A DNA stretch of 64,000 bases from CAYJLF01 sp964371055 (GTDB lineage Bacteria; Eisenbacteria; RBG-16-71-46; CAIMUX01). The translations under genes were made by a program, and so were the position numbers. The stretch is taken from the NCBI GenBank assembly GCA_964371055.1, contig CAYJLF010000014.1, positions 99,675 through 163,674 on the forward strand. The letters are read 5' to 3'. Positions within the stretch are counted from its first letter, which is position 1, and the number at the start of each line of letters is the position of its first letter. Below, in pieces: positions 17,960-26,692 of this stretch. The notes below the pieces were generated by a model. The model had not been told where the DNA came from. It made no database searches and saw nothing but the letters and a program-made list of their open reading frames with translations.

Positions 17960-19858
17960 TCAGTGCCCGGCCCCGCCCGCCCCCCCCGGTGTCCTCAAGG
18001 TCGGCGAGGGCCACTTCAGCCTGGCCAGGGCCGCACGCTTGGCCCGGAGAAGAGGGTTGGCTCGACCGACGGCGGCGATCGCCTCATCGACGACCTTGCG
18101 CGCGATGTCCGGCCGCCCGACCCGGACCAAGGTGTCGGCCACGGCGATCACCGTGGAGGCATCCCCCCGAAAACGTCGGCCGGCCCGCGCGAGAGTCTCC
18201 GTGGCGAAATCCGGACGGTCGGCGCGGAGGGCGGACGCGGCCAGTCCGAAGTAGGCGGCGGAGAGGCCGTCGTCGTGCCGGATCGCGTCGCGGAAGCTCT
18301 TCGCCGCCTCCTCGAATCTCCCCTCCGCCAGGAGCGCCTGCCCCGCCTGGAAGAAGGTGTTCGCCACGATCCGTTCGGAGCTGGCTGCCAACCGCTCACG
18401 AGAGTCGGGAAGTCCGAGCACCCGTCCCCTCTCCTTCGGAGGGAATCCCCACACGGCGAGCGAGTCCGAAGCGGCCGGGCGCGAGGCCGCGGCGGTGATG
18501 TATCCGAGGCTCCGGAGGCGTTCCCTCTGCTCGGCGCTCAGATCGAGAGAGGCCGCGTGGTTGAGCTTCACACGGGCCGCATCCAACGCCGTGGCGTCCA
18601 TGCGGCGGAGGAGGGAGTCGCGCACGGCGGGAAGCTCCCCGGCAATGTTTCTGGTCTCCCTCGGATCATGGCGGAGATCGTAGAGCTCGCACGCCGCACC
18701 GTCGATCAGCTTCCAGTCATCCGTTCGCAGACCACGGAGCTCGCACCAGTTGCTCGCCATGCGTGGGCGGAAGGTCTCGAGGTAGGCGATCCGCCCCCGC
18801 GGGTCGCCGTCGCCTCCCGACCGAAGCAGCCCCGGGAGAGGTTCTCCGGCGCATCCATCGGGCAACTCCAGTCCCTGGAGCTGACAGATCGTCGGCAGGA
18901 TATCGACGGTGCGCACCACTTCGCGCACGCGTTTTCCGCGCGCTACGCCCCTCCCCTTCACGATCAACGGCACTCTCGTCGTCTCGTCGAAGAGGAGATC
19001 CCCGTGGTAGAACTCACCGTGGTCCCCGAGGCCCTCGCCGTGATCGGCCACAACGATGACCAGCAGATCCGACTCCCGGGACATTTCCTGCACGTCATGG
19101 AGCAGGCGCCCCACCTCCGCATCGAGGTAGGCGATCTCTCCGCCGTAGGGATCCTGCCGGTACCGGGCGTCGAACGGCGCCGGCGGGTCGTAGGGCAGAT
19201 GCGGATCGAAGAGGTGCACCAGGAGGAAGGTGTTTTCCTCTCTCCGATCTTTGAGCCAGCTCAGGCTCCGATCGACGGTCACGGCGGCCCGCCGTTCGAT
19301 CCCCTGGATCCGCTCGCGCATCGGCGCGATCAGAGGGTGCTGGGGCACGTACGGGACCGAGACATCGTCGTCGTAGATGGTGAAACCCTGGTCGAGCTCA
19401 TGCCGGCCGGACAGGACCGCGGCGGAGACGAAGGCGCCCGTGGTCCAGCCGGCGTCCCGGAAACACTCGGCCAGGGTGGTCCATCGCTCATCCAGCCGGA
19501 ACGGGCCGTTGTCCCGGATGCCGTGCTGGACCGGATAGGCCCCGGTCAGGATCGACGCGATCGCGGGCAGCGTGACCGGCGCCGCGGTCGCCACGTTTTC
19601 ATAGAGCGTTCCCTCGAGCGCCAGCCGGTCGAGGCATGGGGTCTGGATCGCCGTGTTCCCATAGCAGCCGAGGTGATCGGCCCGCAGCGTGTCCACGATG
19701 ATCATCACCGCAATCTGACGGCGCGGCCCCCCGCAGGAGAGGAGGAGGAACGCCCCGAGAATCAAGAGCGGAAGAAGTAGAAGCCTGGTCGGAAGGAAGA
19801 CCGCACCACAAAGAGGCCTCCCCCCAAGGGGAGGCCTCGCCCCCGTACTGCACTGCAT
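17960..19858 (-). CDS. Sulfatase-fold (alkaline phosphatase superfamily) lipoprotein with TPR tail
   Basis: The best start is ATG 19858, giving 632 residues with a long hydrophobic stretch and lipobox LLLSC (Cys42); no nearer start codon exists in frame. The sulfatase/phosphatase fold is clear: VMIIVDTLRADHLGCYGN, HLFDPHLPYDPP, VVADHGEGLGDHGEFYHG. The nucleophile segment reads APVTLPAIASILTG, with Thr where sulfatases have the formylglycine Cys/Ser of (C/S)xPxR. This places it with Thr-type phospho-/sulfotransferase-like members and not with FGly sulfatases. Residues ~500-632 are TPR helices (FQAGQALLAEGRFEEAAKSF). The substrate is unknown. Lipid-anchored in the envelope. Confidence 0.85.
   Translation of the reverse strand: MQCSTGARPPLGGRPLCGAVFLPTRLLLLPLLILGAFLLLSCGGPRRQIAVMIIVDTLRADHLGCYGNTAIQTPCLDRLALEGTLYENVATAAPVTLPAIASILTGAYPVQHGIRDNGPFRLDERWTTLAECFRDAGWTTGAFVSAAVLSGRHELDQGFTIYDDDVSVPYVPQHPLIAPMRERIQGIERRAAVTVDRSLSWLKDRREENTFLLVHLFDPHLPYDPPAPFDARYRQDPYGGEIAYLDAEVGRLLHDVQEMSRESDLLVIVVADHGEGLGDHGEFYHGDLLFDETTRVPLIVKGRGVARGKRVREVVRTVDILPTICQLQGLELPDGCAGEPLPGLLRSGGDGDPRGRIAYLETFRPRMASNWCELRGLRTDDWKLIDGAACELYDLRHDPRETRNIAGELPAVRDSLLRRMDATALDAARVKLNHAASLDLSAEQRERLRSLGYITAAASRPAASDSLAVWGFPPKERGRVLGLPDSRERLAASSERIVANTFFQAGQALLAEGRFEEAAKSFRDAIRHDDGLSAAYFGLAASALRADRPDFATETLARAGRRFRGDASTVIAVADTLVRVGRPDIARKVVDEAIAAVGRANPLLRAKRAALARLKWPSPTLRTPGGAGGAGH
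19813..19838. repeat. Perfect 11-bp inverted repeat at the sulfatase 5' end
   Basis: GAGGCCTCCCC and GGGGAGGCCTC flank a 4-base loop inside the first codons of the sulfatase-like gene, encoding the pseudo-symmetric ARPPLGGRPL. On the minus strand it is followed by TTTG, so it might attenuate or terminate transcription coming from the OmpA gene. If the real start lies further downstream, it would be non-coding. Confidence 0.5.
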
Positions 19859-20053
19859 CGCAAGCCCAATCCCCGGCCCGTCGCGCCGGTCCGTCCCCAC
19901 CCAACCCTTGGACCGAGTATGGGCCACAAAGGGCTGTCGGACAAGCAGTTTCCTCGACGGGCTGGCTCCCGGCCGGCGGCCCGCGAGCGGAGGCGCCGTA
20001 CTTCCGTCCGATCGGCGTTACAGACGCGACGGGCCGAGTTCTTCAGCGCCCTG

Positions 20054-20722
20054 TCAGTTGAGTCGACCGTCCTCTGCGGCTTTCTTCATCTTCTCGTTCG
20101 CGAAGATGGCGACCTCAACTCGTCGGTTCTGCCGACGGCCGTCTTCCGTTTCGTTCGAAGCGATCGGATTGGTCTCGCCCAGGCCGACGGTGCTGATCCG
20201 AGAGCCTGCGATACCCAGGGACTTCTGATAGCCGGCCACAGCCTCGGCGCGGCGCTCGGACAGCACCTGGTTGTGGTCGTCGGAGCCAGTGTTGTCGGTG
20301 TCTCCTTCAATAAGGATATTGGTGTCCTGGTACTTGTCGAGGATCTTCACCAGGCTCTCGATATTTACCCGCGCCGCGGGCTGGAGCTGATAGGAGTCGA
20401 TGTCGAAGAGGATCCCGGAATCGAACGTGATCTTGATTCCCTCGCCCACGCGCTCGACGCTGGCGTTCTGCAGGTCCCGTCTCATCTCCTCCGCCTGCTG
20501 GTCCATGTGGCGGCCGATCAACACGCCGGCCGTTCCACCGACGGCGGCTCCGATGATCGCGCCGAGGGCAGTGTTTCCCTGCGCCCGGCCGATGAGGCCA
20601 CCGGCGACTCCTCCGGCTCCCGCCCCGATCGCCCCCCCTTTCGCCTTGTTGCTCCAGCCGCAACCGGTGGCCGCGGCGAAGAGCAACGCCGTGCAGGACA
20701 ATAAAACCATGAAGGTCTTCAT
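20054..20722 (-). CDS. OmpA/Pal-type lipoprotein with glycine zipper (YiaD-like)
   Basis: AAAGGAGAGTCACTC precedes the ATG. The 222-residue protein has lipobox AATGC (Cys21). A glycine-zipper region at ~29-70 (GAIGAGAGGVAGGLIG and GAIIGAAVGGTAGVLIG) is typical of YiaD/glycine-zipper lipoproteins. An OmpA_C domain follows (~95-210: IKITFDSGILFDIDSYQL, IEGDTDNTGSDDHNQVLSERRA), including the Asp and Arg that bind meso-diaminopimelate in peptidoglycan. Expected role: anchoring the outer membrane to peptidoglycan. The presence of this domain supports a diderm envelope. Confidence 0.93.
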   Translation of the reverse strand: MKTFMVLLSCTALLFAAATGCGWSNKAKGGAIGAGAGGVAGGLIGRAQGNTALGAIIGAAVGGTAGVLIGRHMDQQAEEMRRDLQNASVERVGEGIKITFDSGILFDIDSYQLQPAARVNIESLVKILDKYQDTNILIEGDTDNTGSDDHNQVLSERRAEAVAGYQKSLGIAGSRISTVGLGETNPIASNETEDGRRQNRRVEVAIFANEKMKKAAEDGRLN

Positions 20723-20837
20723 GAGTGACTCTCCTTTGCTGACATCCCGCGTCCTGCCTCGTGACGTCTGCCGTCGTCACGGGCCCCACTCCGCGAGATT
20801 CGCCTGACCTCGCAGAGGTCACTGGCTCTCCATGTCC

Positions 20838-20843
20838 ATGGTA
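20838..20843 (-). promoter_or_regulatory. Putative -10 element, TACCAT
   Basis: CGGAGCGTACCATGG lies 116 bp upstream of the OmpA lipoprotein. It is nearly identical to the site at 47523. Confidence 0.4.
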
Positions 20844-20950
20844 CGCTCCGCCGCGTCGCAGGTCTCCCCTCATCGCTGTCGCCTGCGCCGGGCGGCAGAA
20901 CCCCTGCAAACAAGGCGGGAATCGCGGTCGGTCCAGCCCCAGGTCTGAGG

Positions 20951-20956
20951 TATTCT
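20951..20956 (+). promoter_or_regulatory. Putative -10 element, TATTCT
   Basis: GAGGTATTCT lies 19 bp before the GTG of the methyltransferase gene, implying a very short leader that still includes its GGGGGAGG binding site. Confidence 0.35.
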
Positions 20957-20974
20957 CGTGGGGGAGGAATCACC

Positions 20975-21619
20975 GTGATCTCCATCTGGATCGAGCCTGA
21001 TGGCGGGACCTGGTTCGGCGTGGCCTACCACGGCGATCGGCTGGTGGCGACGGCTATCGGCGCGCAGCGTGAGAGCGCGGCGCGATCGGTGTGCGCGTCA
21101 CTCCCGCGCGGGCGGGCTCACCGGATCGTGGAAGGGGGCTCGGAGTATGCTCGCGGGATCGTGAATCTCCTCGCGAGGCTCGAGGCCGGGGAGGAGGAGG
21201 CGCCGACCTTCACCCTCTGTCCCGACTGTGTCGGAGAGCCGCTCGCTTCGGTGGCCCAGGTGGCCTCGGCGATTCCGCGCGGGTTCGTGACGACCTACGG
21301 CGCCATCGCCGTGGCCGCCGGCACCGAGGCGCGCGTTGTGGGCCGCATCATGGCCACCAACCCTCTCTACCCGATCATCCCCTGCCACCGAGTGGTGGGC
21401 GCAGATCTCTCCCTGGTCGGCTACACCGGCAGCCGCGACGCACCCGCCTTGCGCGCCAAACTCGGTCGCCTCCGCGGCGAGGCACGCGGGTTTCCCGAGG
21501 AGCGGCTTCTTCCTGCGCCGCTCGCCCTCCGCAGCCTCCTGGTCCACCCAGTCGAGAGGGTCCTCGCTCGGGCCGTCCGCGACGGGCTCGACGGAGGGGC
21601 GCAGCTGTCTTTGTGGTGA
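20975..21619 (+). CDS. ogt: Methylated-DNA-[protein]-cysteine S-methyltransferase
   Basis: Start is GTG, six to seven bases after GGGGGAGG. The 214-residue cytoplasmic protein has the MGMT fold. The active-site motif is PCHRVV, with acceptor Cys137 in IIPCHRVVGADLSLVGYTG. The DNA-binding helix and arginine finger region reads IPRGFVTTYGAIAVAAGTEARVVGRIMATNP. It transfers alkyl groups from O6-alkylguanine (and O4-alkylthymine) in DNA to itself in a suicide reaction. The C-terminal ~40 residues (after LRGEARGFPEERLL) extend beyond the usual end. The gene stands alone and is convergent with the secreted-protein gene at 21745. The symbol is by family, since I cannot separate ogt from ada-C types. 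Confidence 0.92.
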   Translation: MISIWIEPDGGTWFGVAYHGDRLVATAIGAQRESAARSVCASLPRGRAHRIVEGGSEYARGIVNLLARLEAGEEEAPTFTLCPDCVGEPLASVAQVASAIPRGFVTTYGAIAVAAGTEARVVGRIMATNPLYPIIPCHRVVGADLSLVGYTGSRDAPALRAKLGRLRGEARGFPEERLLPAPLALRSLLVHPVERVLARAVRDGLDGGAQLSLW

Positions 21620-21744
21620 CGCGAAAGAGGATCAGCGCATCGAGACGAGCCCCGGCGGAATCCACCACCGGGGCTCCTGGCATAGCTCTCGGCCGCTCGC
21701 GTCCGCGAAGCTGCGACGGAGAGCGCCTGGCCGATCCCTCCAGG

Positions 21745-22632
21745 TCAGCGGTAGCTGAACTTGACCTTCGACCAGGTCGTGGGCTCGACCGGCACGGGCT
21801 GCGGAGTACAGAGGAAGAACTGATCGCCGCTGAAGCTCGCGAGGCTGAAGTTCAGCGCTCCGGTGAAGCCGCCACTCCCGTCGCTGCCGAGGTTCCCCTG
21901 CGGCGGCTGGACGGGTCCGAGGAACTGGTTCGACGCGTAGTTGTGATCGCTGTTGTTCACGAACGCGCAGACCCGGATGTCGCCGGAGACGAAACCGAGA
22001 TCGGCGAGGGCGATGCTGAGCTCCAACCCCGTCTGAACCGCCAGCGCGTCCCCCTGGTCGGCCGCCCCCGTGCCACCCAGGACCCCGCCGACGTTGCTGT
22101 CGTCGTAGCCGACCTCGATCGGCTCCGTGTTGAGCCCGGTTCCGGTCACGCCGGAGCCTTCCAGGGCGCCCAGGAAGATGTCTCCGTAAGAGGAGAAGTT
22201 CGGTGTGCCGAGCTCCGCCACGTCGAGGTCGAAGCGGTTTCCACCCAGGTTCCCGCGGCGGACGAAGATGTGGTAGTCGGCCGCGAACCCGGCGTCGAAG
22301 GTCAGTCCGGCCATGACGTTGGTGTTGTCGTTGCCGGGCATCCCGCTGAGGACGTTTTCGCCGCCCGCCCTCGAGTCGATGAAGATCTCGATGGTGTTGA
22401 AGTTGTCTTCCACGTTTCCGGTCAGTGCCAGGTAGAGGCGGTTGCCGGCCGACGTGCAATAGGCGGCGTCCAGCTCGTTGAGGTTGTCGCCGAACTGTGT
22501 CTCGACAGCCTGCACCGACGCGGCCGGGTCATAACTGTCTCCGGCGATCGTGCCGTTCACGATCGGCTGGGCCAGAGCCGGGCCCGCGAGGACCACGGCC
22601 AGTGCCGTCAGTCCAGAGATCATACGTATCAT
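21745..22632 (-). CDS. Secreted beta-rich protein with W-K-Y-R tail
   Basis: ATG 22632 follows GGAGGTAGCGAC; the frame continues upstream without a binding site. The 295-residue product has a signal peptide (cleavage near ALA-QP). The mature part opens PIVNGTIAGDSYDPAASVQA and contains NRLYLALTGNVEDNFNTIEIF, a pattern seen in exported proteins with a DOMON/CBM9-like beta-sandwich (possible sugar or heme binding; inference). It ends TPQPVPVEPTTWSKVKFSYR, one of the five W-K-Y-R tails, and has no FlgD-like domain. A -10-like TATGAT lies 127 bp upstream, so the gene is probably transcribed on its own. Confidence 0.82.
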   Translation of the reverse strand: MIRMISGLTALAVVLAGPALAQPIVNGTIAGDSYDPAASVQAVETQFGDNLNELDAAYCTSAGNRLYLALTGNVEDNFNTIEIFIDSRAGGENVLSGMPGNDNTNVMAGLTFDAGFAADYHIFVRRGNLGGNRFDLDVAELGTPNFSSYGDIFLGALEGSGVTGTGLNTEPIEVGYDDSNVGGVLGGTGAADQGDALAVQTGLELSIALADLGFVSGDIRVCAFVNNSDHNYASNQFLGPVQPPQGNLGSDGSGGFTGALNFSLASFSGDQFFLCTPQPVPVEPTTWSKVKFSYR

Positions 22633-22972
22633 GTCGCTACCTCCGAGTTCTGTCTGCTTGCGGACGGGAAGACCTCTCTCGGGATCACTCTCCCTGGAGA
22701 GACTCCCCACCGTGGTGGGGTGCGTCGTGTCCGGCGATGCGCCGTCGCGAAGCCGACGATCATACCACACCGCGGGGTCAGCACCCCGAAGGGGATCTCC
22801 GGAGGAGGAACGGGCGAGCGATCGTCCCGCCTCGCGCGGCCCATCGGAGGTAGAACCGGCTCGTTCCCACCCCCGCTTCGGTCGAACCAGCGCCCCCCGG
22901 AACTCCCGCGTTGCCAACTCGAGCCGTATCCGCCATCTCCTGCGAACTCGCTGACGCGGACGTGCCCGGATT
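22633..22972. other. Intergenic region between same-strand genes
   Basis: 340 bp between the FG-GAP gene and the secreted gene downstream of it. It contains the palindrome CCCCACCGTGGTGGGG near 22709, a second small GGGGT/ACCCC hairpin near 22774 and the -10-like site at 22759. No coding frame is supported. Confidence 0.5.
22759..22764 (-). promoter_or_regulatory. Putative -10 element, TATGAT
   Basis: GTGTGGTATGATCG lies 127 bp upstream of the start at 22632. Confidence 0.4.
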
Positions 22973-25900
22973 TCAACGGCGTCGCACGATCTTCGCCGTC
23001 CTGACGACCCCCGCCGACTCAACGCGCGCCAGATAGACGCCACCGGGCAGGCGCCTTCCGCCGCCGTCCGCCCCGTCCCAACACGCCACGTGGCAACCCG
23101 GATCCATCGACGCATCGACGAGGGTGCGCACGCACCTCCCGGAGACATCGTAAATCGTGACGCGCACCGGTCCGCCGGTGGGAAGCACGTAGACCAGCGA
23201 CACTTGATGATCGAACGGGGTGGGTCGGGCAGGCTCCACTCGAAGGGCGTTGGGGATGGCTCCCTCGTTGGCCGGAACCTCCTCCGTCGAGCGGGCGGTT
23301 CGAACCTGACTCTGCGCGGGCACCGTGCCCGCCGTCGACGTCCAGGGCGTCCAGGGGAAGAAGGGCGAGCGGCTTGCGACGCGCAGGCGCCAGTGGCACG
23401 GAGAGTCCTCGTCCAGTCCGCTGACCTCGGCGGTCAGTGCCACGTAGCTGCCGAAGTCCGGCATCGGCGGGTATGGGAGTCTCCACGCGCCGTGCTCGAT
23501 GGCGAGGGTGTGAAGCGGCGTGCCCTGCTCCGCCGCCTGCCACTCCATCCGCACGCGCATCCTTCCCGCCGCGCTGTGGCCGACGGTCGCCAGCTGGAAC
23601 CCATCGAGGCTCTCCGAACGGCCGAGCAGATCGATCGGCGACTCGTCCGATCGCTGCTGCTGCCGCGGAATCGACGGGAAACCGCGGTACGAGAGGTTGC
23701 GGTCGTTGCCGAAGAAGATGCGGGCGAGCCCGGTGCCCTCCGGCTGCTGGTAGCCCGGCGACCCCGCGATCAGGTCATCGAAGCCGTCGCCGTTCGTGTC
23801 GCCGGCGCCATCCAGCGCAGAGCCGAGGCCCTCCCAGGCCGCGGTTCCGAAGACCGTCCAGTCGATGAACCCGGTTGGCCCGGCCGCCGACCCGAACTTC
23901 GCATGGACGCATCCGGCGTTCATCAGCCCGGTGTCCCAGCCGGGCGCGGAGAAGGCGACGTCCGAATAGCCGTCTCCGTTCAAGTCTCCGGCGCCGCACA
24001 CTTCGATCCCCATGCCGGACTCGGCCTGGTCGCTCCAGGTGAACCAGCTCGGGGAGGTCGCCGGCCCCGCCGCGGAGCCGAGGTAAATGGCCACGGCGCC
24101 TGCATCGGCGGGATACCCTGCGGGGTCATAGCCGGGCGCACCGACAATCACCTCGTCGTACCCGTCGCCGTTCATGTCGCCGGCGCCATCCACGGACCAG
24201 CCGAACTCGTCGCCGACCTGTCCGAGGTTCTCCGCCCAGGCCGGTGCGTAGGGCAAGCCGCTCGGACCGCCGAGGTAGACGAAGGCCTGGCCGATCCCGC
24301 CGCCCGGAATCTCCGAATCGGTCGATCCGATGATCACGTCGCTGTACCCGTCGCCGTTGACGTCGCCGGCACCGGCCACCGCTTCGCTGTAGAACGAGCC
24401 GGGGATTCCCTCGATGCTCCAGGCCGGCGTCCCGGCGAGGCCCGATGACGATCCCAGGTAGAGGAAGGCCTGACCCGTCATCCCCCCCTCGACCATGTGG
24501 CCGTGAGATCCGATGATCACGTCGGCGTACCCGTCGCCGTTGACGTCGCCCGCGCCGTCGATGGAGATGCCCAGAGCCATATAGTCCGCGTCGCCGCCTT
24601 GCGTCCAGGCGAAATCGCTCCAGAGGCCGACCTCCGATCCCAGGTACAGATAGACCTTGCCGGCATAGCTGTTCCCCCCGTGGTCGGCCTCGGGCGCGCC
24701 CACCAGGAGATCGCCGTATCCATCGCCGTTGACGTCTCCCGCGGCCGCGATCTCCATCCCGAACCAGTCGTTGGTGTTCTCTCCGAGACCGATCCAGTTG
24801 GGTTGGCTGCTTGGACCGGTCCCGGAACCGAGGTACCCCCACACTGTCCCCTCGTCGTTCTCCGTGTTGTCGTAGTACGGTGCCCCCACGGCGACGTCGC
24901 TGAACCCGTCGCCGTTCACGTCGCCCGCGATGCAGACGCTGGTGCCGAGCTGGGAGGCGACCTGGTCGCCAAGCCTGGCCCAACCCGGCGTGTCGGAGAG
25001 TCCCTCCGCCCCGCCGGCGAAAGCCCACGCGCCTCCCGCATTTTCCGCCGGCATGTCGTAGGCCCATGTGCCCGCCAGGACGTCGCCGAAGCCATCGCCG
25101 TCCACATCGCCTGCGGCGCCGACCGACGACCCGTAGCGAGCGTCGGCCTGGTCGATCTCGCTCGTCCAGACAGGGGCGGTAAAGAGCCCCTCGACCGACC
25201 CCTCGTAGACATAGATCTTGCCTTCGTCGGTCTGGCCGCCGTCGTACAACCGGGCACCAACGACGAGATCGGCGAAGGAATCGCCGTTCGTGTCGCCCGC
25301 GGGAGCGACCGAGGTTCCGTATCGCGCATTCGTCTGCCCGCCGCTCAGTGTGCGCATCGGCGGGATGGCGACACCGGTGGGCGTTCCCCGATACACGTAG
25401 ATCCGACCCTCGTCGACCAGGCTACCATCGGCTTCCGGCGCGCCAACGACCACGTCGGCGTAACCGTCCCCGTCCGTGTCTCCGGCCGCCGCCACGCACC
25501 AGCCGAAGTGGTCGCCGGACACGACGCCCGTCTGGACCCAGACGTACCCGCCGGCGATGCCGGTGGACGAACCGAGGTAGACCCAGGCCCGGCCGCAGTC
25601 GAGGATCAGCCCGGCGTCGTATCGGTCCGCTCCGATGATAATGTCCGCGTAGCCGTCGGCGTTCACGTCACCGGCGGTGGCGACGGATCGGCCGAGCTGC
25701 GCAGAGGTCTGTCCCGAGCCGATCGCCCAGGCGAAGTCGCTCTCCACGCCGTAGGCCGCTCCGTAGTAGAGGTACGCCCTTCCATCGTCGGACGAGCTGT
25801 TGTCGTAGAACGGGGCGCCGACCAGAATATCATCGTACCCGTCGCCGTTGACGTCGCCGGCGGTGGCGACGCAGAGGCCGTACTGCGCACCGGCCTGATC

Positions 25901-26473
25901 GCCTTGTCCTGTCCAGATCGGCGTCGGGGCGAGTCCCGACGAAGAGCCGAGAAAGACGAACGCACATCCCTCCTCGGACTGGCCGATGTCGTAGGTGTCG
26001 GCGCCGACGATCACGTCGGCGTAGCCGTCGTTGTTCACATCTCCGGCCGGCGCCACGCAGATCCCGAAACCGGCTCCGATCTGATTGCTCTCGTACGACC
26101 AGGCCGGCGCGGTGGAGAGTCCGCCGGCCGAACCCAGGTAGAGAAAGGCGGCACCCTCGTACACCTGCGGATTGGAATGACGCGGCGCGCCGATGATGAC
26201 ATCGCCGTAGCCGTCGCCGTTGACGTCGCCGGCCGTGGCGATAGAGTAGCCGAGATAGTCGCCGGCCTCGGCCCCACCAACCTGCCAGACCGCATCGGTT
26301 CCGATCTCGCGCGGCGGAGCCACCGCCGAGGTTCCGACACGATCGGTGGGCGCGACGAACGGACCTGATCCGATGCCGGTAGCGATCGGGGCCACGGCCG
26401 CGAGCATGATGGCCAGGAGCGACGCCGCGCGGGACACCCGATGAGACATCGACTTGAACCGAAAGCCCGTCAT
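22973..26473 (-). CDS. Secreted FG-GAP (integrin-alpha-like) propeller protein with FlgD-like C-terminus
   Basis: ATG 26473 follows GGGGGTGCGAA and leads into a signal peptide; upstream codons in this frame lack signal or binding site. The product is 1166 residues. Fourteen FG-GAP repeats span roughly 65-950, each with a calcium-binding loop of the type AGDVNGDGYxDVIIGAP. That suggests two seven-bladed propellers. Residues ~1075-1166 are the FlgD-like domain (VEPARPTPFDHQVSLVYVL ... CWDGADGGGRRLPGGVYLARV), ending KIVRRR. Such proteins usually act in adhesion or display at the cell surface; the ligand is unknown. It lies 219 bp downstream of the beta-helix gene on the same strand. Confidence 0.9.
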   Translation of the reverse strand: MTGFRFKSMSHRVSRAASLLAIMLAAVAPIATGIGSGPFVAPTDRVGTSAVAPPREIGTDAVWQVGGAEAGDYLGYSIATAGDVNGDGYGDVIIGAPRHSNPQVYEGAAFLYLGSAGGLSTAPAWSYESNQIGAGFGICVAPAGDVNNDGYADVIVGADTYDIGQSEEGCAFVFLGSSSGLAPTPIWTGQGDQAGAQYGLCVATAGDVNGDGYDDILVGAPFYDNSSSDDGRAYLYYGAAYGVESDFAWAIGSGQTSAQLGRSVATAGDVNADGYADIIIGADRYDAGLILDCGRAWVYLGSSTGIAGGYVWVQTGVVSGDHFGWCVAAAGDTDGDGYADVVVGAPEADGSLVDEGRIYVYRGTPTGVAIPPMRTLSGGQTNARYGTSVAPAGDTNGDSFADLVVGARLYDGGQTDEGKIYVYEGSVEGLFTAPVWTSEIDQADARYGSSVGAAGDVDGDGFGDVLAGTWAYDMPAENAGGAWAFAGGAEGLSDTPGWARLGDQVASQLGTSVCIAGDVNGDGFSDVAVGAPYYDNTENDEGTVWGYLGSGTGPSSQPNWIGLGENTNDWFGMEIAAAGDVNGDGYGDLLVGAPEADHGGNSYAGKVYLYLGSEVGLWSDFAWTQGGDADYMALGISIDGAGDVNGDGYADVIIGSHGHMVEGGMTGQAFLYLGSSSGLAGTPAWSIEGIPGSFYSEAVAGAGDVNGDGYSDVIIGSTDSEIPGGGIGQAFVYLGGPSGLPYAPAWAENLGQVGDEFGWSVDGAGDMNGDGYDEVIVGAPGYDPAGYPADAGAVAIYLGSAAGPATSPSWFTWSDQAESGMGIEVCGAGDLNGDGYSDVAFSAPGWDTGLMNAGCVHAKFGSAAGPTGFIDWTVFGTAAWEGLGSALDGAGDTNGDGFDDLIAGSPGYQQPEGTGLARIFFGNDRNLSYRGFPSIPRQQQRSDESPIDLLGRSESLDGFQLATVGHSAAGRMRVRMEWQAAEQGTPLHTLAIEHGAWRLPYPPMPDFGSYVALTAEVSGLDEDSPCHWRLRVASRSPFFPWTPWTSTAGTVPAQSQVRTARSTEEVPANEGAIPNALRVEPARPTPFDHQVSLVYVLPTGGPVRVTIYDVSGRCVRTLVDASMDPGCHVACWDGADGGGRRLPGGVYLARVESAGVVRTAKIVRRR

Positions 26474-26645
26474 TTCGCACCCCCGTCCGTCCGCCCATTC
26501 CTGGGCCCGTGAAGTTCCGCCTTCCGGTACTTGCGGATCGAGGCGGGGTGGACGCAGAGATCGAGCGCGGCCGAGATGGGAGGATGTCTCCAGGCCGCCG
26601 CAGGAGGCCGCGTCGCGCCTCTCCCGCACCGAACAGCCGTGAACA

Positions 26646-26651
26646 AGGATA
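26646..26651 (-). promoter_or_regulatory. Putative -10 element, TATCCT
   Basis: ATGCTATCCTTG lies 173 bp upstream of the FG-GAP start. Weaker than the other sites. Confidence 0.2.
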
Positions 26652-26692
26652 GCATGGCTGAGGCGCGGCATGCGTCCCGGACCAGGCCCCGC

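Noticed and set aside
17882..19780. A 632-codon open frame on the plus strand opposite the sulfatase-like gene
   Set aside because: It is an antisense shadow caused by high GC: Arg/Pro/Gly-rich, no binding site, no domain, while the minus strand has clear family motifs.
473..19858. Functional pairing of a formylglycine-generating enzyme with a sulfatase
   Set aside because: The SUMF1-like domain lacks the FGE cysteine motif and the sulfatase-fold protein lacks a (C/S)xPxR site.
24497..26368. A 623-codon plus-strand frame opposite the FG-GAP gene
   Set aside because: Mirror image of repeated DVNGDG codons; periodic but low-complexity and without start signals.
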